From: Brachybacterium paraconglomeratum
Lineage (GTDB): Bacteria > Actinomycetota > Actinomycetes > Actinomycetales > Dermabacteraceae
DNA length: 64,000 nucleotides
Assembly: GCF_003994255.1 (NCBI RefSeq)
Contig: NZ_ML133851.1
Location: 124,001-188,000 of the forward strand
Reading direction: 5' to 3'
Positions 8,477 through 18,181 of this stretch are shown here, piece after piece. Numbering within the stretch: position 1 is the stretch's first letter; the number at the start of each line of letters is the position of its first letter. The position numbers and the translations under genes are program-made. The notes under the pieces are model-generated. The model saw nothing but the letters and a program-made list of their open reading frames with translations, was not told the DNA's origin and made no database searches.

Positions 8477-10057
8477 ATGTCCAGCCCCCTGCCGCCCGTG
8501 CACCGCGAGCGCAGCACCTCGATCCCCGCGGTCCTGGTGCGCATCATCGTCCTCGGCGCCGTCCTCGCCGTCACCGCCTTCACCGTGCCGCTGATGATCC
8601 AGCAGCAGCAGTGGATGTGGCTGGCCGTGATGGTCCTGGCCGCGATCGCGATCTTCGTCATCTACTCCACGAAGCGCTTCATCCCCGGGAAGTACCTCTT
8701 CCCCGGCACCTTCTTCCTCGCGGTCTTCCTGATCACCCCGATCATCCTCACGGTGGGCTACTCCTTCACCAACTACGGCGACGGCACCCGCGGCACCAAG
8801 GAGCAGGCGGTGAACTCGATCATCGCCAACTCGGTGGTCCAGACCGACGACTCCACCTGGTACAACATGTCGGTCGCCACCCAGGGCGACCCCGTGGAGG
8901 GCCCCTTCACCCTGTTCCTGGTGGACCCCGCCACCGGCACCGTCTACTCCGGCGACGAGGAGACCGAGCTGGCCCCGGTGCCCTCCGCCGACGTCACCGT
9001 CGAGAACGACTACGTCACCGAGGCCTCCGGCTACACGATCCTCGAGGCGCGCGAGGTCAACGACGCCTACAACGCGCTGCAGGAGGTCGCCGTCCCCGTC
9101 GACGAGAACTCCGCGGTGCGGGTGCAGGGCGCCAATCAGGCCTACGTGGGCACCACCCTGCTGACCTACGACGAGGCCGCCGACACCATCACCGACACCC
9201 AGACGGGCGCGGTCTACACGGTCGGCACCGTGGGCGACTCCGAGTACTTCGTGAACGAGAACGGCGAGCGCGCCTTCAGCCAGTCCTGGCTGCAGAACGT
9301 GGGCTGGTCCAACTACCAGCGCCTGTTCACCGACTCCAACATCGCCGGCCAGTTCCTCGCCGCCTTCGCCTGGACCCTGGTCTTCGCCCTCGGCTCGGTG
9401 GCGCTGACCTTCGTGGCCGGCTTCGCCCTGGCGCTGATCCTCAACGACGAGCGGCTGAAGGGCCGCCGCCTGTACCGCTCGATCCTGCTGATGCCATACG
9501 CGGTGCCGGGCTTCATCGCCCTGCTGGTGTGGTCGAACTTCTACAACCAGGACTTCGGCCTGATCAACACCACCCTCGGCATCAACGTGAACTGGCTGGG
9601 CGATCCGACGATGGCCAAGATCGCGGTGCTGCTGACGAACCTGTGGATGGGCTTCCCCTACATGTTCATCGTCTCCACCGGCGCCCTGCAAGCGATCCCC
9701 GGTGACGTGATGGAGGCGGCCCGCATCGACGGCGCCAGCCGCTTCCAGACCACGGTGAAGGTGGTGACCCCGCTGCTGCTGGTGGCCGTGGCCCCGCTGC
9801 TGGTGGCTTCCTTCGCCTTCAACTTCAACAACTTCAACGCGATCGAGCTGCTCACCGAGGGCGGTCCGTTCCTGCCGGGCGAGTACACCCGCGGCGGCAC
9901 CGACATCCTGATCTCGATGATCTACCGCATCGCCTTCGGCGGCTCGGGGGCCGACTTCGGCTTCGCCTCCGCCGTCTCCGTCGCCCTGTTCGCGCTGACC
10001 GGCGTGCTCGCGGCGATCCAGTTCCGGTTCACCAGCGTCCTCGAAGACGTCAACTGA
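8477..10057 (+). CDS. Malto-oligosaccharide ABC transporter permease (MalF-like)
   Basis: A 526-aa CUT1 permease. There are N-terminal membrane helices (about residues 15-60 and 75-95), then a large extracytoplasmic domain (about 100-275) like the P2 loop of E. coli MalF, then six more helices. The cytoplasmic EAA loop reads EAARIDGASRFQTTVKVVTP, the ATPase contact. The ATG follows GAAAGG. It sits between the binding protein and MalG-like genes and should form the heterodimeric membrane channel with the latter. Confidence 0.92.
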   Translation: MSSPLPPVHRERSTSIPAVLVRIIVLGAVLAVTAFTVPLMIQQQQWMWLAVMVLAAIAIFVIYSTKRFIPGKYLFPGTFFLAVFLITPIILTVGYSFTNYGDGTRGTKEQAVNSIIANSVVQTDDSTWYNMSVATQGDPVEGPFTLFLVDPATGTVYSGDEETELAPVPSADVTVENDYVTEASGYTILEAREVNDAYNALQEVAVPVDENSAVRVQGANQAYVGTTLLTYDEAADTITDTQTGAVYTVGTVGDSEYFVNENGERAFSQSWLQNVGWSNYQRLFTDSNIAGQFLAAFAWTLVFALGSVALTFVAGFALALILNDERLKGRRLYRSILLMPYAVPGFIALLVWSNFYNQDFGLINTTLGINVNWLGDPTMAKIAVLLTNLWMGFPYMFIVSTGALQAIPGDVMEAARIDGASRFQTTVKVVTPLLLVAVAPLLVASFAFNFNNFNAIELLTEGGPFLPGEYTRGGTDILISMIYRIAFGGSGADFGFASAVSVALFALTGVLAAIQFRFTSVLEDVN

Positions 10058-10071
10058 GAGGCGGCCCGATC

Positions 10072-10974
10072 ATGAGCACGCAGACTTCGCAGCAGACCTC
10101 CGTCACCGCGCAGCGGCGGATGCCCTTCGGCCGCTGGATGGCCGAGGTCGGGTGGCGCCACGTCGTCGGCATCCTCGCCGTCGCCTTCGCGGTGTTCCCC
10201 ATCCTGTTCATCGTCTCCGCCTCGGTGAACCCGCTGGGCACCGTCTCCAGCTCCGGCCTGATCCCCAAGGCCTTCTCCCTGGTGCACTACGAGTCCCTGA
10301 TCGCGGGCGATCGCGGGCCCTTCCTGCGCTGGTACGCGAACACGGTCATCGTGTGCGGCACCGTCGCCCTGGTGCAGGTGTTCCTCTCCACCCTGGCGGC
10401 CTACGCCTTCAGCCGCCTGCGATTCGCCGGTCGCCGCATCGGCCTGCTCTCGCTGCTGCTGGTGATGATGTTCCCGGCGTTCCTGGCGATGATCGCGGTC
10501 TACTCGATGGTCTCCGGGCTGGGCAAGGCGATCCCCTTCCTGGGTCTGGACTCGCTGCCGGGCTACATCATCGTGCTGCTGGGCGGCTCGCTCGGCCAGG
10601 TGTGGCTGATCAAGGGCTTCTTCGACACCGTGCCCAAGGAGCTGGACGAGGCCGCCATCATCGACGGCTGCTCCCACTGGCAGGTGTTCACCAAGATCCT
10701 GCTGCCCACCCTCACCCCGATCCTTGCCACCACCATCCTGCTGGCCCTGGTGGGTGTGCTCTCCGAGTTCCTGCTGGGCTCGATCTTCCTGACCAGCAAC
10801 GACACCAAGACCCTGGCCGTGGGCCTGTACGGGATGCTCGAGGGCGACCGCTCCAACAACCTGGGCGTCTTCGCCGCCGGCTCGGTGATGATCATGGTGC
10901 CGGTGATCATCCTGTACCAGTTCCTGCAGCGCTACATCGTCGGCGGCTCCACCGCCGGCGCCGTGAAGGGCTGA
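10072..10974 (+). CDS. Malto-oligosaccharide ABC transporter permease (MalG-like)
   Basis: A 300-aa CUT1 inner-membrane permease with six predicted helices and an EAA motif (LDEAAIIDGCSHWQVFTKIL). It starts 14 bp after the MalF-like stop codon. It partners the preceding permease to move maltodextrins delivered by the lipoprotein. Confidence 0.93.
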   Translation: MSTQTSQQTSVTAQRRMPFGRWMAEVGWRHVVGILAVAFAVFPILFIVSASVNPLGTVSSSGLIPKAFSLVHYESLIAGDRGPFLRWYANTVIVCGTVALVQVFLSTLAAYAFSRLRFAGRRIGLLSLLLVMMFPAFLAMIAVYSMVSGLGKAIPFLGLDSLPGYIIVLLGGSLGQVWLIKGFFDTVPKELDEAAIIDGCSHWQVFTKILLPTLTPILATTILLALVGVLSEFLLGSIFLTSNDTKTLAVGLYGMLEGDRSNNLGVFAAGSVMIMVPVIILYQFLQRYIVGGSTAGAVKG

Positions 10975-10987
10975 ACGGACCCTCCCG

Positions 10988-13015
10988 ATGAGCGATCTCC
11001 CCTCCCCCGCCCCGCAGCCGGTCGATCCCGCGATCGAGCCCAGCGGCGTGCCCCTGACCGAGCAGCCCCACCACGACTCCGGCCCGTCCTTCGTGCCGGG
11101 TCCGCGGGCGGGCCTCGGCCAGGAGGCCACGCTGCGGGTCTGGGTGCCTGCCGCCTATCCGGCCCGCACCCTGGCCCTGCGGTCCGTGGTGGACGGGGAG
11201 ATCCTCACCGGGGACCTCACCCCGCGTCCCGCGTCCGACGGCACCGGCACCTGGTGGGAAGCGACCCTGACCGTCGCGAACCCGGTCGTGCCCTACCGCG
11301 TCGCCGTGCTCGCCGAGCCCGGTGCCCGCACCGCCTCCGGCGCCCCGGTCCCCACCTACGCCTGGCTCACCGCCGCCGGCCTAGTGCCCTGGGACGTCTC
11401 CGACGCCACCGACTTCCGCCTGGTCGCGCACGAGCCGGCCCCGGACTGGGTGGACGACGCGATCGTCTACCAGGTCTTCCCCGACCGCTTCGCCCGCAGC
11501 TCCCGCATCCCCGAGGACGCCGAGGGCCGCCCCATCCCGGAGGACCTGCCCGCCTGGGCGGTGCCGATGCGCTGGGACGAGGAGCCCGCGGTGCGCGGCG
11601 ACCTCACCGGCGCCCAGTACTACGGCGGCGACCTCGACGGGATCATCGAGCGCCTGGACCACATCGCCTCCCTCGGCGCTGACACCGTCTACCTCACCCC
11701 GATCTTCCCCGCCGGCTCCGTGCACCGCTACGACGCCTCCACCTTCGAGGCGGTCGATCCGCTGCTCGGCGGCGAGGAGGCCCTGGTGCGGCTCTCGAAG
11801 GCGCTGCACGCGCGCGGTATGCGCCTGGTGCTGGACCTGACCACCAACCACACCGGGGACACCCACGAGTGGTTCCGCGCCGCCCAGGCCGATGCCGGGA
11901 GCGAAGAGGCCGGGTACTACCTGTTCACCGAGCACCCGGACCGCTACGTGAGCTGGCTGGACGTGCCGAGCCTGCCCAAGCTCGACCAGCGCAGCGCCGC
12001 CCTGCGCGCTCGCCTCACACGCGGCGAGGGCTCCGTGACCGCGCGATTCCTCGACGAGCCCGTGCTCGCCGACGGCTGGCGCATCGACGTGGCCAACATG
12101 ACCGGCCGCCACGGTGCTGTGGACCTCACCCGCGAGGTGGCCCGCGAGATGCGCGGCACCCTGCGCCGAGTCCGCGCCCGCACCGGCCGGGACACCTGGC
12201 TGGTCGCCGAGCACGGCCACGACGCCACCGGGGACCTCGACGGCGACGGCTGGCACGGCACTATGAACTACACCGGCTTCACCCGGCCCCTGTGGGCCTG
12301 GCTGGCCGAGCCCGGCAGCGCCCTGAACTGGCTGGGACTGCCCATGACGACGCCGCGGCTGCCCGGCGGTGCCGTCTCCCGCAGCCTGCGCGACTACAAC
12401 GCGCAGATGCCCTGGCCCTCCCGCCTCCACTCCCAGAACCAGCTCTCCAGCCACGACACGCCCCGCACCCGCACCGTGGTCGGCGAGCGCGGCCGCCAGC
12501 TCACCGCCGTCGCCGCCCTGGCGGCCCTTCCCGGGGTGCCCACCGTCTTCGCCGGGGACGAGCTCGGCGCCGAGGGCCTCACCGGGGAGCACGCCCGCAC
12601 CCCGATGCCCTGGGCCGCCATCGACGCCCTCTCCGAGCAGGCGGGTGATCCCGGGGACGCCGATCTTCCGGTCGATGCCGAGGTGCTGGAGGCCACCCGC
12701 ACCCTGCTGGGCCTGCGCCGCGAGCACCCGGCCCTGCGCCGCGGCGGCCTGCGCTGGCTGCACACCGGGGACGACGCCCTTGTGCTCGTGCGCACCCACC
12801 CGGACGGCGACATCATCGTGCACCTGGCCCGGGACGCCCACGATCCCGTCGCCTTGGACCTGCGGTCCCTGCCCGGCGTGACCGGTGCCCATCCCCTGGC
12901 GGCCGTCGGCGGCGCCACCGCCGCCGCGGACGGACCGCTGCTGCACCTGCAGGCCACCGCGGCCGGCGCCACCGTGCTGGCTGCTGAAACGACCACGGAA
13001 CCGACCTCTGTCTGA
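10988..13015 (+). CDS. GH13 alpha-glucanase, neopullulanase/cyclomaltodextrinase type
   Basis: A 675-aa family 13 glycosidase. Residues about 35-145 form an N-terminal beta-sandwich (RVWVPAAYPARTLALRSVV), typical of cyclomaltodextrinase-type enzymes. The barrel follows: VYQVFPDRF, then conserved region II GWRIDVANMTG with the Asp nucleophile, VAEHGHD with the Glu acid/base, and SSHDTPRT with the third carboxylate. No signal peptide is visible, so it should act on imported oligosaccharides in the cytoplasm. It begins 14 bp after the MalG-like gene in the same operon. Exact linkage specificity cannot be read from the sequence. Confidence 0.88.
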   Translation: MSDLPSPAPQPVDPAIEPSGVPLTEQPHHDSGPSFVPGPRAGLGQEATLRVWVPAAYPARTLALRSVVDGEILTGDLTPRPASDGTGTWWEATLTVANPVVPYRVAVLAEPGARTASGAPVPTYAWLTAAGLVPWDVSDATDFRLVAHEPAPDWVDDAIVYQVFPDRFARSSRIPEDAEGRPIPEDLPAWAVPMRWDEEPAVRGDLTGAQYYGGDLDGIIERLDHIASLGADTVYLTPIFPAGSVHRYDASTFEAVDPLLGGEEALVRLSKALHARGMRLVLDLTTNHTGDTHEWFRAAQADAGSEEAGYYLFTEHPDRYVSWLDVPSLPKLDQRSAALRARLTRGEGSVTARFLDEPVLADGWRIDVANMTGRHGAVDLTREVAREMRGTLRRVRARTGRDTWLVAEHGHDATGDLDGDGWHGTMNYTGFTRPLWAWLAEPGSALNWLGLPMTTPRLPGGAVSRSLRDYNAQMPWPSRLHSQNQLSSHDTPRTRTVVGERGRQLTAVAALAALPGVPTVFAGDELGAEGLTGEHARTPMPWAAIDALSEQAGDPGDADLPVDAEVLEATRTLLGLRREHPALRRGGLRWLHTGDDALVLVRTHPDGDIIVHLARDAHDPVALDLRSLPGVTGAHPLAAVGGATAAADGPLLHLQATAAGATVLAAETTTEPTSV

Positions 13016-13030
13016 GACTCCACGAATCCT

Positions 13031-13057
13031 CCGGGCCGGCACTCCCCGTCGGCCCGG
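13031..13057 (+). terminator. Intercistronic hairpin between two GH13 genes
   Basis: CCGGGCC pairs with GGCCCGG around a 13-nt loop in the 77-bp gap. It could be a partial terminator or mRNA processing element within the operon. Confidence 0.45.
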
Positions 13058-13092
13058 CGCCCCGCACCGCCCCCCCCCATCGGAAGGACACC

Positions 13093-14793
13093 ATGACCAC
13101 CACCTCCTCGCCCGCCCCCGCGACCGCGCAGCCGGAGGCCGGCGCCCCCGAATGGTGGCGCGACGCCGTGGTCTACCAGGTGTATCCCCGCTCCTTCGCC
13201 GATGCGGACGGCGACGGCATGGGCGACCTGCCCGGCGTCACCTCCCGCCTGCCCTACCTGCGCGAGCTCGGCGTGGACGCCCTCTGGCTCTCGCCCTTCT
13301 ACACCTCCCCGCAGCGCGACGGCGGCTACGACGTGGCCGACTACTGCGACGTGGACCCGCGCTTCGGCTCCCTCGCCGATGCCGACGAGCTCATCGCCTC
13401 CGCCCATGCGATGGGCCTGAAGGTGATCGTGGACATCGTCCCCAACCACTCCTCGAGCGAGCACGAACTGTTCCAGCAGGCGCTGGCGGCCGGGCCCGGC
13501 TCCCCCGAGCGGGACATGTACGTGTTCGCCGACGGCCGGGGGGAGCACGGCGAGCTGCCGCCGAACAACTGGACCTCGATCTTCCACGGCGAGGCCTGGA
13601 CCCGCGTCACCGAGGCGGACGGCACGCCCGGGCAGTGGTACCTGCACATCTTCGACACCTCCCAGCCGGACTGGAACTGGCAGAACCCGCGCGTGCACGC
13701 CCTGTTCCGGGATGTGCTGCGGTTCTGGCTGGATCGCGGGGCCGACGGGTTCCGCGTGGATGTCGCCCACGGGATGGTCAAGCCCGAGGGGCTGCCGGAC
13801 GCCGCCGTCAACGCCGAGGGGCTGCTGGACATCCCCGAGGGAGAGGTGCCGATCTACTTCGACAACGACGGGGTGCTGGAGATCTACCGCGAGTGGCGGC
13901 CGATCCTGGACTCCTACGAGGGCGAGCGGATGATGGTGCTGGAGGCCTGGATCCCCGAGCACCGGCTGCCGCTGTACATCGGCCCCGAAGAGGCGCACCA
14001 GTCCTTCAACTTCGGGTTCCTCCAGGCCACCTGGGGCGTGGAGACGATGCGGGCGGCGATCGAGAAGCCGCTGGCCCTGGCCGATGCCGTGGGAGCGCCC
14101 ACCACCTGGGTGCTGTCCAACCACGACGTGATCCGGCACGCCACCCGCTACGGCTTCCCGCCCGGCTACCGCTTCGGCGAGGGGCTGGGCCGCGAGGAGA
14201 CGCCGGACGCGGCGCTGGGCCTGGCCCGCGCCCGCGCGGCGACGCTGCTGATGCTGTCCCTGCCGGGCGCCGCCTACCTGTACCAGGGCGAGGAGCTGGG
14301 CCTGCCGGAGGTCGCGGAGATCCCCGACGCGCTGCGAGAGGACCCCGCCCATCTTCGGGCCGGGGTGCCCGGCCGCGACGGCTGCCGCGTGCCGCTGCCC
14401 TGGCGGGCGGACGCCCCGGCGCACGGCTTTTCCCCCACCGGCGAGAGCTGGCTGCCGCAGCCGGAGGAGTTCGGGGCGCTGGCGGCGGATGCGCAGGAGG
14501 GCGTGCCCGGGTCGACGCTGGAGATGTACCGCGCCGCGATCGCGCTGCGCAGGGAGCACGGCCTGGGCCGCTCGGACGCCCCGGTGGAGTTCCTCGAGGA
14601 CCTGCCCGAGGGCCTGCTGGGCCTGGTGCGCGGCGAGGTGGTGGTGCTGGTGAACACCTCGGAGCAGGAGCTGCCCCTGCCCGCCGGACCGGACGGCCTC
14701 GACCTCGCGGACGCGGAGGTGCTGGTCGGCTCCGCCGAGCCCGTGCCCGGCCGGCTCCCGGCCGACGCCGCCGTGTGGCTGCGTCGGCGCTGA
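13093..14793 (+). CDS. GH13 alpha-glucosidase / oligo-1,6-glucosidase type
   Basis: A 566-aa cytoplasmic GH13 exo-glucosidase. Motifs are DAVVYQVYPRSFAD, VDIVPNHSS (region I), GFRVDVAHGMVK (region II, nucleophile Asp), MVLEAWIP (acid/base Glu) and LSNHDVIRH (region IV). The layout without an N-terminal sandwich matches alpha-glucosidases that release glucose from short oligosaccharides. GAAGGA precedes the ATG. As the last gene of the importer operon it probably completes breakdown of imported maltodextrin. Confidence 0.9.
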   Translation: MTTTSSPAPATAQPEAGAPEWWRDAVVYQVYPRSFADADGDGMGDLPGVTSRLPYLRELGVDALWLSPFYTSPQRDGGYDVADYCDVDPRFGSLADADELIASAHAMGLKVIVDIVPNHSSSEHELFQQALAAGPGSPERDMYVFADGRGEHGELPPNNWTSIFHGEAWTRVTEADGTPGQWYLHIFDTSQPDWNWQNPRVHALFRDVLRFWLDRGADGFRVDVAHGMVKPEGLPDAAVNAEGLLDIPEGEVPIYFDNDGVLEIYREWRPILDSYEGERMMVLEAWIPEHRLPLYIGPEEAHQSFNFGFLQATWGVETMRAAIEKPLALADAVGAPTTWVLSNHDVIRHATRYGFPPGYRFGEGLGREETPDAALGLARARAATLLMLSLPGAAYLYQGEELGLPEVAEIPDALREDPAHLRAGVPGRDGCRVPLPWRADAPAHGFSPTGESWLPQPEEFGALAADAQEGVPGSTLEMYRAAIALRREHGLGRSDAPVEFLEDLPEGLLGLVRGEVVVLVNTSEQELPLPAGPDGLDLADAEVLVGSAEPVPGRLPADAAVWLRRR

Positions 14794-14925
14794 GCCGCCG
14801 CTGCGCCGGGGAGGAGCAGCACTGACGCCGCCGGCGGATCGCCGGTGAGTCGCGGTGCTCACGTCCGGCCGCGCAGGGCCCGTCCCTGCGCGGCGGGAGC
14901 CCGCCTCCCCGCTAGGATCGCGCTC

Positions 14926-16185
14926 ATGCGCTCGCCCTCCGCCCCGGTCGATCCCGGGTTCGACGTCGTCGTCCTCGGCGCCGGCCTGAACTCCCTGAAC
15001 CTCACCATCGCCTTCCACGCCCAGTACGGGATGCGCTGCACCACCGTGGTGCGCACCCCGGTGGCGATGAACGAGCGCACGGTCACGACGGACCTCGTCA
15101 CCCTCGGCGCCGACGCGAGCGACGAGGACCTGCGCGATGCGCTGATCGACCTGGCCGCCCAGCGCCCGGCCGGCCGGCCGGCGCTGCTGCTGACCAACGC
15201 GGACTCCCTCATCGAGCTGATCGATCGCTTCCGCGCCGATCTGGAGCCGCACTACCTGCTCGCGCAGGTCGACGCCCAGCTGCTGTCGCGCCTGGCGGAC
15301 AAGGCCGAGTTCGCGGAGATCTGCGATGAGCTCGGCATCGACACGGTCCCCACCGTCATCGTCGACTTCTCCCGGGCCGGGGAGCCGGACTGGAACGGGC
15401 ACGAGGAGCTGCCCTGGTCCTATCCCGTGGTCGGCAAGGCCGCGAACACCGCCGAGTACCACCACGTCGACTTCCCCGGGAAGAAGAAGGTGTTCTTCCT
15501 CGAGTCCGCCGAGGAGCAGCGGGCCCTCGTGCGGTCCCTGCGGGAGGCCGGCTTCACCGGGCGCTTCCTGTTCCAGGAGCTGATCGAGGGGGACGACACC
15601 GCGCAGCGCTCGATCACCGCCTACCGCTCCAGCCGCGGGAGGGTGACGCTGCTGTGCGCGGCGCAGGTGCTGCTGGGCGAGCACACCCCCGAGGCGCTCG
15701 GCCGGCCCGCCGCGATGGTCACCGGCGACTTCCCGAGCCTCACCGCCGCCGCGGAGCGCTTCCTGGACCATGTGGACTACGTGGGCTTCGCGAACTTCGA
15801 CGTGAAGGTCGACCCGCGCACCGGCCGGGAGTGCTTCTTCGAGATCAACCCCCGCATCGGCCGGAACAACTACTACGTCACCGCCGCGGGCGAGCCGGTG
15901 GCGCGGCACGTGGTCGAGGACCGGGTGCACGGACGCGACATCGCCCAGGTGCGCGTCACCCGGCCGATCCTCTACACGATCCTGCCGCTGCGGCTCGTGC
16001 TCTCCTATGTGCGCGATCCCGCCCTGCGCGAGCACGTCCGAGGTGTGGCGCGGCGCGGGCTGCGCAACCCCTTCCGGTACCGTCCTGAGGGCCTGTGGAT
16101 GCGCGCCTACTCGGTCGTCTCCGGCCTGAACTTCGTGCGCAAGTACCGCGCCGTGTACCCGCGCCCCACCGACACCGGCTTCTGA
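14926..16185 (+). CDS. ATP-grasp ligase, D-aspartate-ligase-like (paralogue 1)
   Basis: A 419-aa ATP-grasp enzyme. The N-terminal domain reads FDVVVLGAGLNSLNLTIAFH. The ATP-grasp core has PVVGKAANTAEYHHVDFPGK and the metal-binding end FEINPRIGRNNYYVTAAG. The arrangement resembles the D-aspartate ligase Aslfm of Enterococcus, which adds D-Asp to the lysine side chain of peptidoglycan precursors. The next gene is a paralogue, suggesting sequential addition of two acidic residues. A TAGGAT -10-like box lies about six bases before the ATG, so the message may be nearly leaderless. The ATP-grasp fold is clear; the substrate is inferred. Confidence 0.75.
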   Translation: MRSPSAPVDPGFDVVVLGAGLNSLNLTIAFHAQYGMRCTTVVRTPVAMNERTVTTDLVTLGADASDEDLRDALIDLAAQRPAGRPALLLTNADSLIELIDRFRADLEPHYLLAQVDAQLLSRLADKAEFAEICDELGIDTVPTVIVDFSRAGEPDWNGHEELPWSYPVVGKAANTAEYHHVDFPGKKKVFFLESAEEQRALVRSLREAGFTGRFLFQELIEGDDTAQRSITAYRSSRGRVTLLCAAQVLLGEHTPEALGRPAAMVTGDFPSLTAAAERFLDHVDYVGFANFDVKVDPRTGRECFFEINPRIGRNNYYVTAAGEPVARHVVEDRVHGRDIAQVRVTRPILYTILPLRLVLSYVRDPALREHVRGVARRGLRNPFRYRPEGLWMRAYSVVSGLNFVRKYRAVYPRPTDTGF

Positions 16186-16260
16186 GCGTCCCGCCCCGGC
16201 GCTCCTCGCTCCCCCGCACGACCTCTCCCGCACCGCGCACGACCGACAAGGACCCCTCTG

Positions 16261-17535
16261 ATGCCCGACACCCCGCCCCGCCCCTACACCGCCGTGTCGA
16301 CCCCCGAGGTGGACCTGGTGCTGCTCGGCGGCGACATCGGCATCTACGCCCTGGCCCGCGCCTTCCACGAGAAGTACGGGATCACCTCGACGGTCGTGAC
16401 CCGGAAGGTCGCCGGCCCCGTCGCGGACTCCTCGATCCTGACCACCGTGGAGCTCGGCATGGCCGCCTCCGAGGAGGACATGATCGCGGCACTGCTGCAG
16501 GTGGGGCGCGACAAGGCCGCCCGCCCCGGCGGCACCCGCCCGGTGCTGCTGGCGAACGCGGACTTCCTGGTCGCGCTGCTGGCCGCGCACCGGGACGAGC
16601 TCGGCGAGCTCTTCCACCTGCCGCTGCTGGACGACGACGTGCTCGAGGCCGTCGCGGACAAGGCGACCTTCTCGCAGATGTGCTCCGAGATCGGCGTGGC
16701 CACCCCGCGCACCGTCGTGCTCGACTTCGAGGGCGGCACGGCGCCGGAGGTGCCGGAGCTGGACCTCGGCTGGCCCGTGGTCGCCAAGGCCTCCCGCTCC
16801 TCCGCGTACAACGCCGTCTCCTTCCCCGGCAAGCGGAAGGTCTTCGAGATCGCGGACCGCGCCCAGCTGCTCGACCTCGTCGGCCGCCTCACGGAGGCCG
16901 GCTACCACGACCGCTTCGTGGTCCAGGAGATGATCCCCGGCGACGACACCGCGATGCTGTCGGTGACCGCCTATGTCGACACCCAGGGCCGGGTCACCCT
17001 GCTCGGCGGGGCGCAGGTGCTGCTCGAGGAGCACACCCCCGGCGCCCTGGGGAACCCGGCGGCGATGTTCACGACCGACCTGCCGGAGGTGTTCGAGCAG
17101 TCGGTGCGCTTCCTGCACCACTCCGGGTACCGCGGCTACGCGAACTTCGACGTGAAGATCGACCCCCGCGACGGGGTCGGGAAGTTCTTCGAGGTCAACC
17201 CCCGCATCGGCCGGAACAACTACTACATGACCGCGGCCGGGGCGAACGTCGCGCTGCCCGTGGTGGCGGATCTCGTCGAGCAGCGCGAGATGGAGCGGCT
17301 GGTGCCGCGCGAGGAGATCCTCTACTCGATCGTGCCGTGGCCGCTGCTGCGCCGCTACATCATCGACCCGGACCTGCGCACCCGGGTGCGGGAGATCGGG
17401 AAGCGCCGCACCGTGCACCCGCTCGCCTACGGGGTCGAGGGCGCGAGGCGCCGCTTCTACGTGCTCGCCGCGAAGATGAACCAGGTCAAGAAGTTCCTCC
17501 AGCACTACCCGCGCCCGTCGGCCGACGGCTTCTGA
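16261..17535 (+). CDS. ATP-grasp ligase, D-aspartate-ligase-like (paralogue 2)
   Basis: A 424-aa ATP-grasp ligase closely related to its upstream neighbour: VDLVLLGGDIGIYALARAFH at the N-terminus, PVVAKASRSSAYNAVSFPGK in the core, and FEVNPRIGRNNYYMTAAG at the metal site. Its N-terminus is the nearer match to my recollection of Aslfm-type D-aspartate ligases (LLGSDINVYGMARSFHE). The two genes are separated by 75 bp on one strand. A role in building a two-residue peptidoglycan cross-bridge is plausible but not shown. Confidence 0.75.
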   Translation: MPDTPPRPYTAVSTPEVDLVLLGGDIGIYALARAFHEKYGITSTVVTRKVAGPVADSSILTTVELGMAASEEDMIAALLQVGRDKAARPGGTRPVLLANADFLVALLAAHRDELGELFHLPLLDDDVLEAVADKATFSQMCSEIGVATPRTVVLDFEGGTAPEVPELDLGWPVVAKASRSSAYNAVSFPGKRKVFEIADRAQLLDLVGRLTEAGYHDRFVVQEMIPGDDTAMLSVTAYVDTQGRVTLLGGAQVLLEEHTPGALGNPAAMFTTDLPEVFEQSVRFLHHSGYRGYANFDVKIDPRDGVGKFFEVNPRIGRNNYYMTAAGANVALPVVADLVEQREMERLVPREEILYSIVPWPLLRRYIIDPDLRTRVREIGKRRTVHPLAYGVEGARRRFYVLAAKMNQVKKFLQHYPRPSADGF

Positions 17536-17596
17536 GGAGCAGGCGGTCGGCGCGGTCCGGTCGACTTCTCCGCGCGCCCTGCCTAGGCTGATCGGC

Positions 17597-18103
17597 ATGA
17601 GCGAGAACGTCACCGAATCCGACGAGACCTTCAGCCTGACCTCCTCTGCCACGCCGGACGGGACGGTGGTCGCCCCGCCGCAGCTGGTCGAGGCCCTCGG
17701 CGGGCAGAACCTCTCCCCCGATCTCGCATGGAGCGACGCTCCCGAGGGGACGCGGTCCTTCGCGATCACCTGCTACGACCCGGACGCCCCGACGGGCTCC
17801 GGGTTCTGGCACTGGGTCGCCTGGGACATCCCGGCCACGAGCACGTCGCTGCCGCAGGGCGTGGCCCGCGAGGACGCCGGCTCGCCGATCCGCCAGGCCG
17901 TGAACGACTTCGGGAACGTCGGCTACGACGGGCCGGAGCCGCCCGCCGGCGCCCCGCACCGCTACCAGTTCTCGATCCACGCCCTGCCGGTGGAGACCCT
18001 CGGCGTCGAGCACGGGGCCGCCAACGTCCAGGCGCGCTTCGCGATCTTCACCCAGCAGCTGGCGTCCACGTCGCTCACGGCCCGTTACCAGGTGACGGGC
18101 TGA
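17597..18103 (+). CDS. YbhB/YbcL-type phosphatidylethanolamine-binding protein
   Basis: A 168-aa PEBP-family protein with the ligand-pocket motifs DPDAPTGSGFWHWVAWDIP and GYDGPEPPAGAPHRYQF. No signal peptide, so cytoplasmic. Bacterial members bind small anions or phospholipid head groups and their role is not settled. It is followed by an unrelated glycosyltransferase operon. Confidence 0.9.
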   Translation: MSENVTESDETFSLTSSATPDGTVVAPPQLVEALGGQNLSPDLAWSDAPEGTRSFAITCYDPDAPTGSGFWHWVAWDIPATSTSLPQGVAREDAGSPIRQAVNDFGNVGYDGPEPPAGAPHRYQFSIHALPVETLGVEHGAANVQARFAIFTQQLASTSLTARYQVTG

Positions 18104-18181
18104 CGCACTAGGGGGAAACTCTCCGCGACGCGTCGGGCGCGCCCGGTTCTGGCCCCTGGGCACCGGTCATAGGCTCGGAGC

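Noticed and set aside
6608-9691. A 1027-codon minus-strand frame over the sugar importer
   Set aside because: Antisense to genes with clear motifs and ribosome sites; no recognisable domain.
12394-17769. A 1791-codon open frame on the minus strand
   Set aside because: It is antisense to the GH13 and ATP-grasp genes, has low-complexity Gly/Arg/Val/His composition and matches no family; long antisense frames are common at this G/C content.
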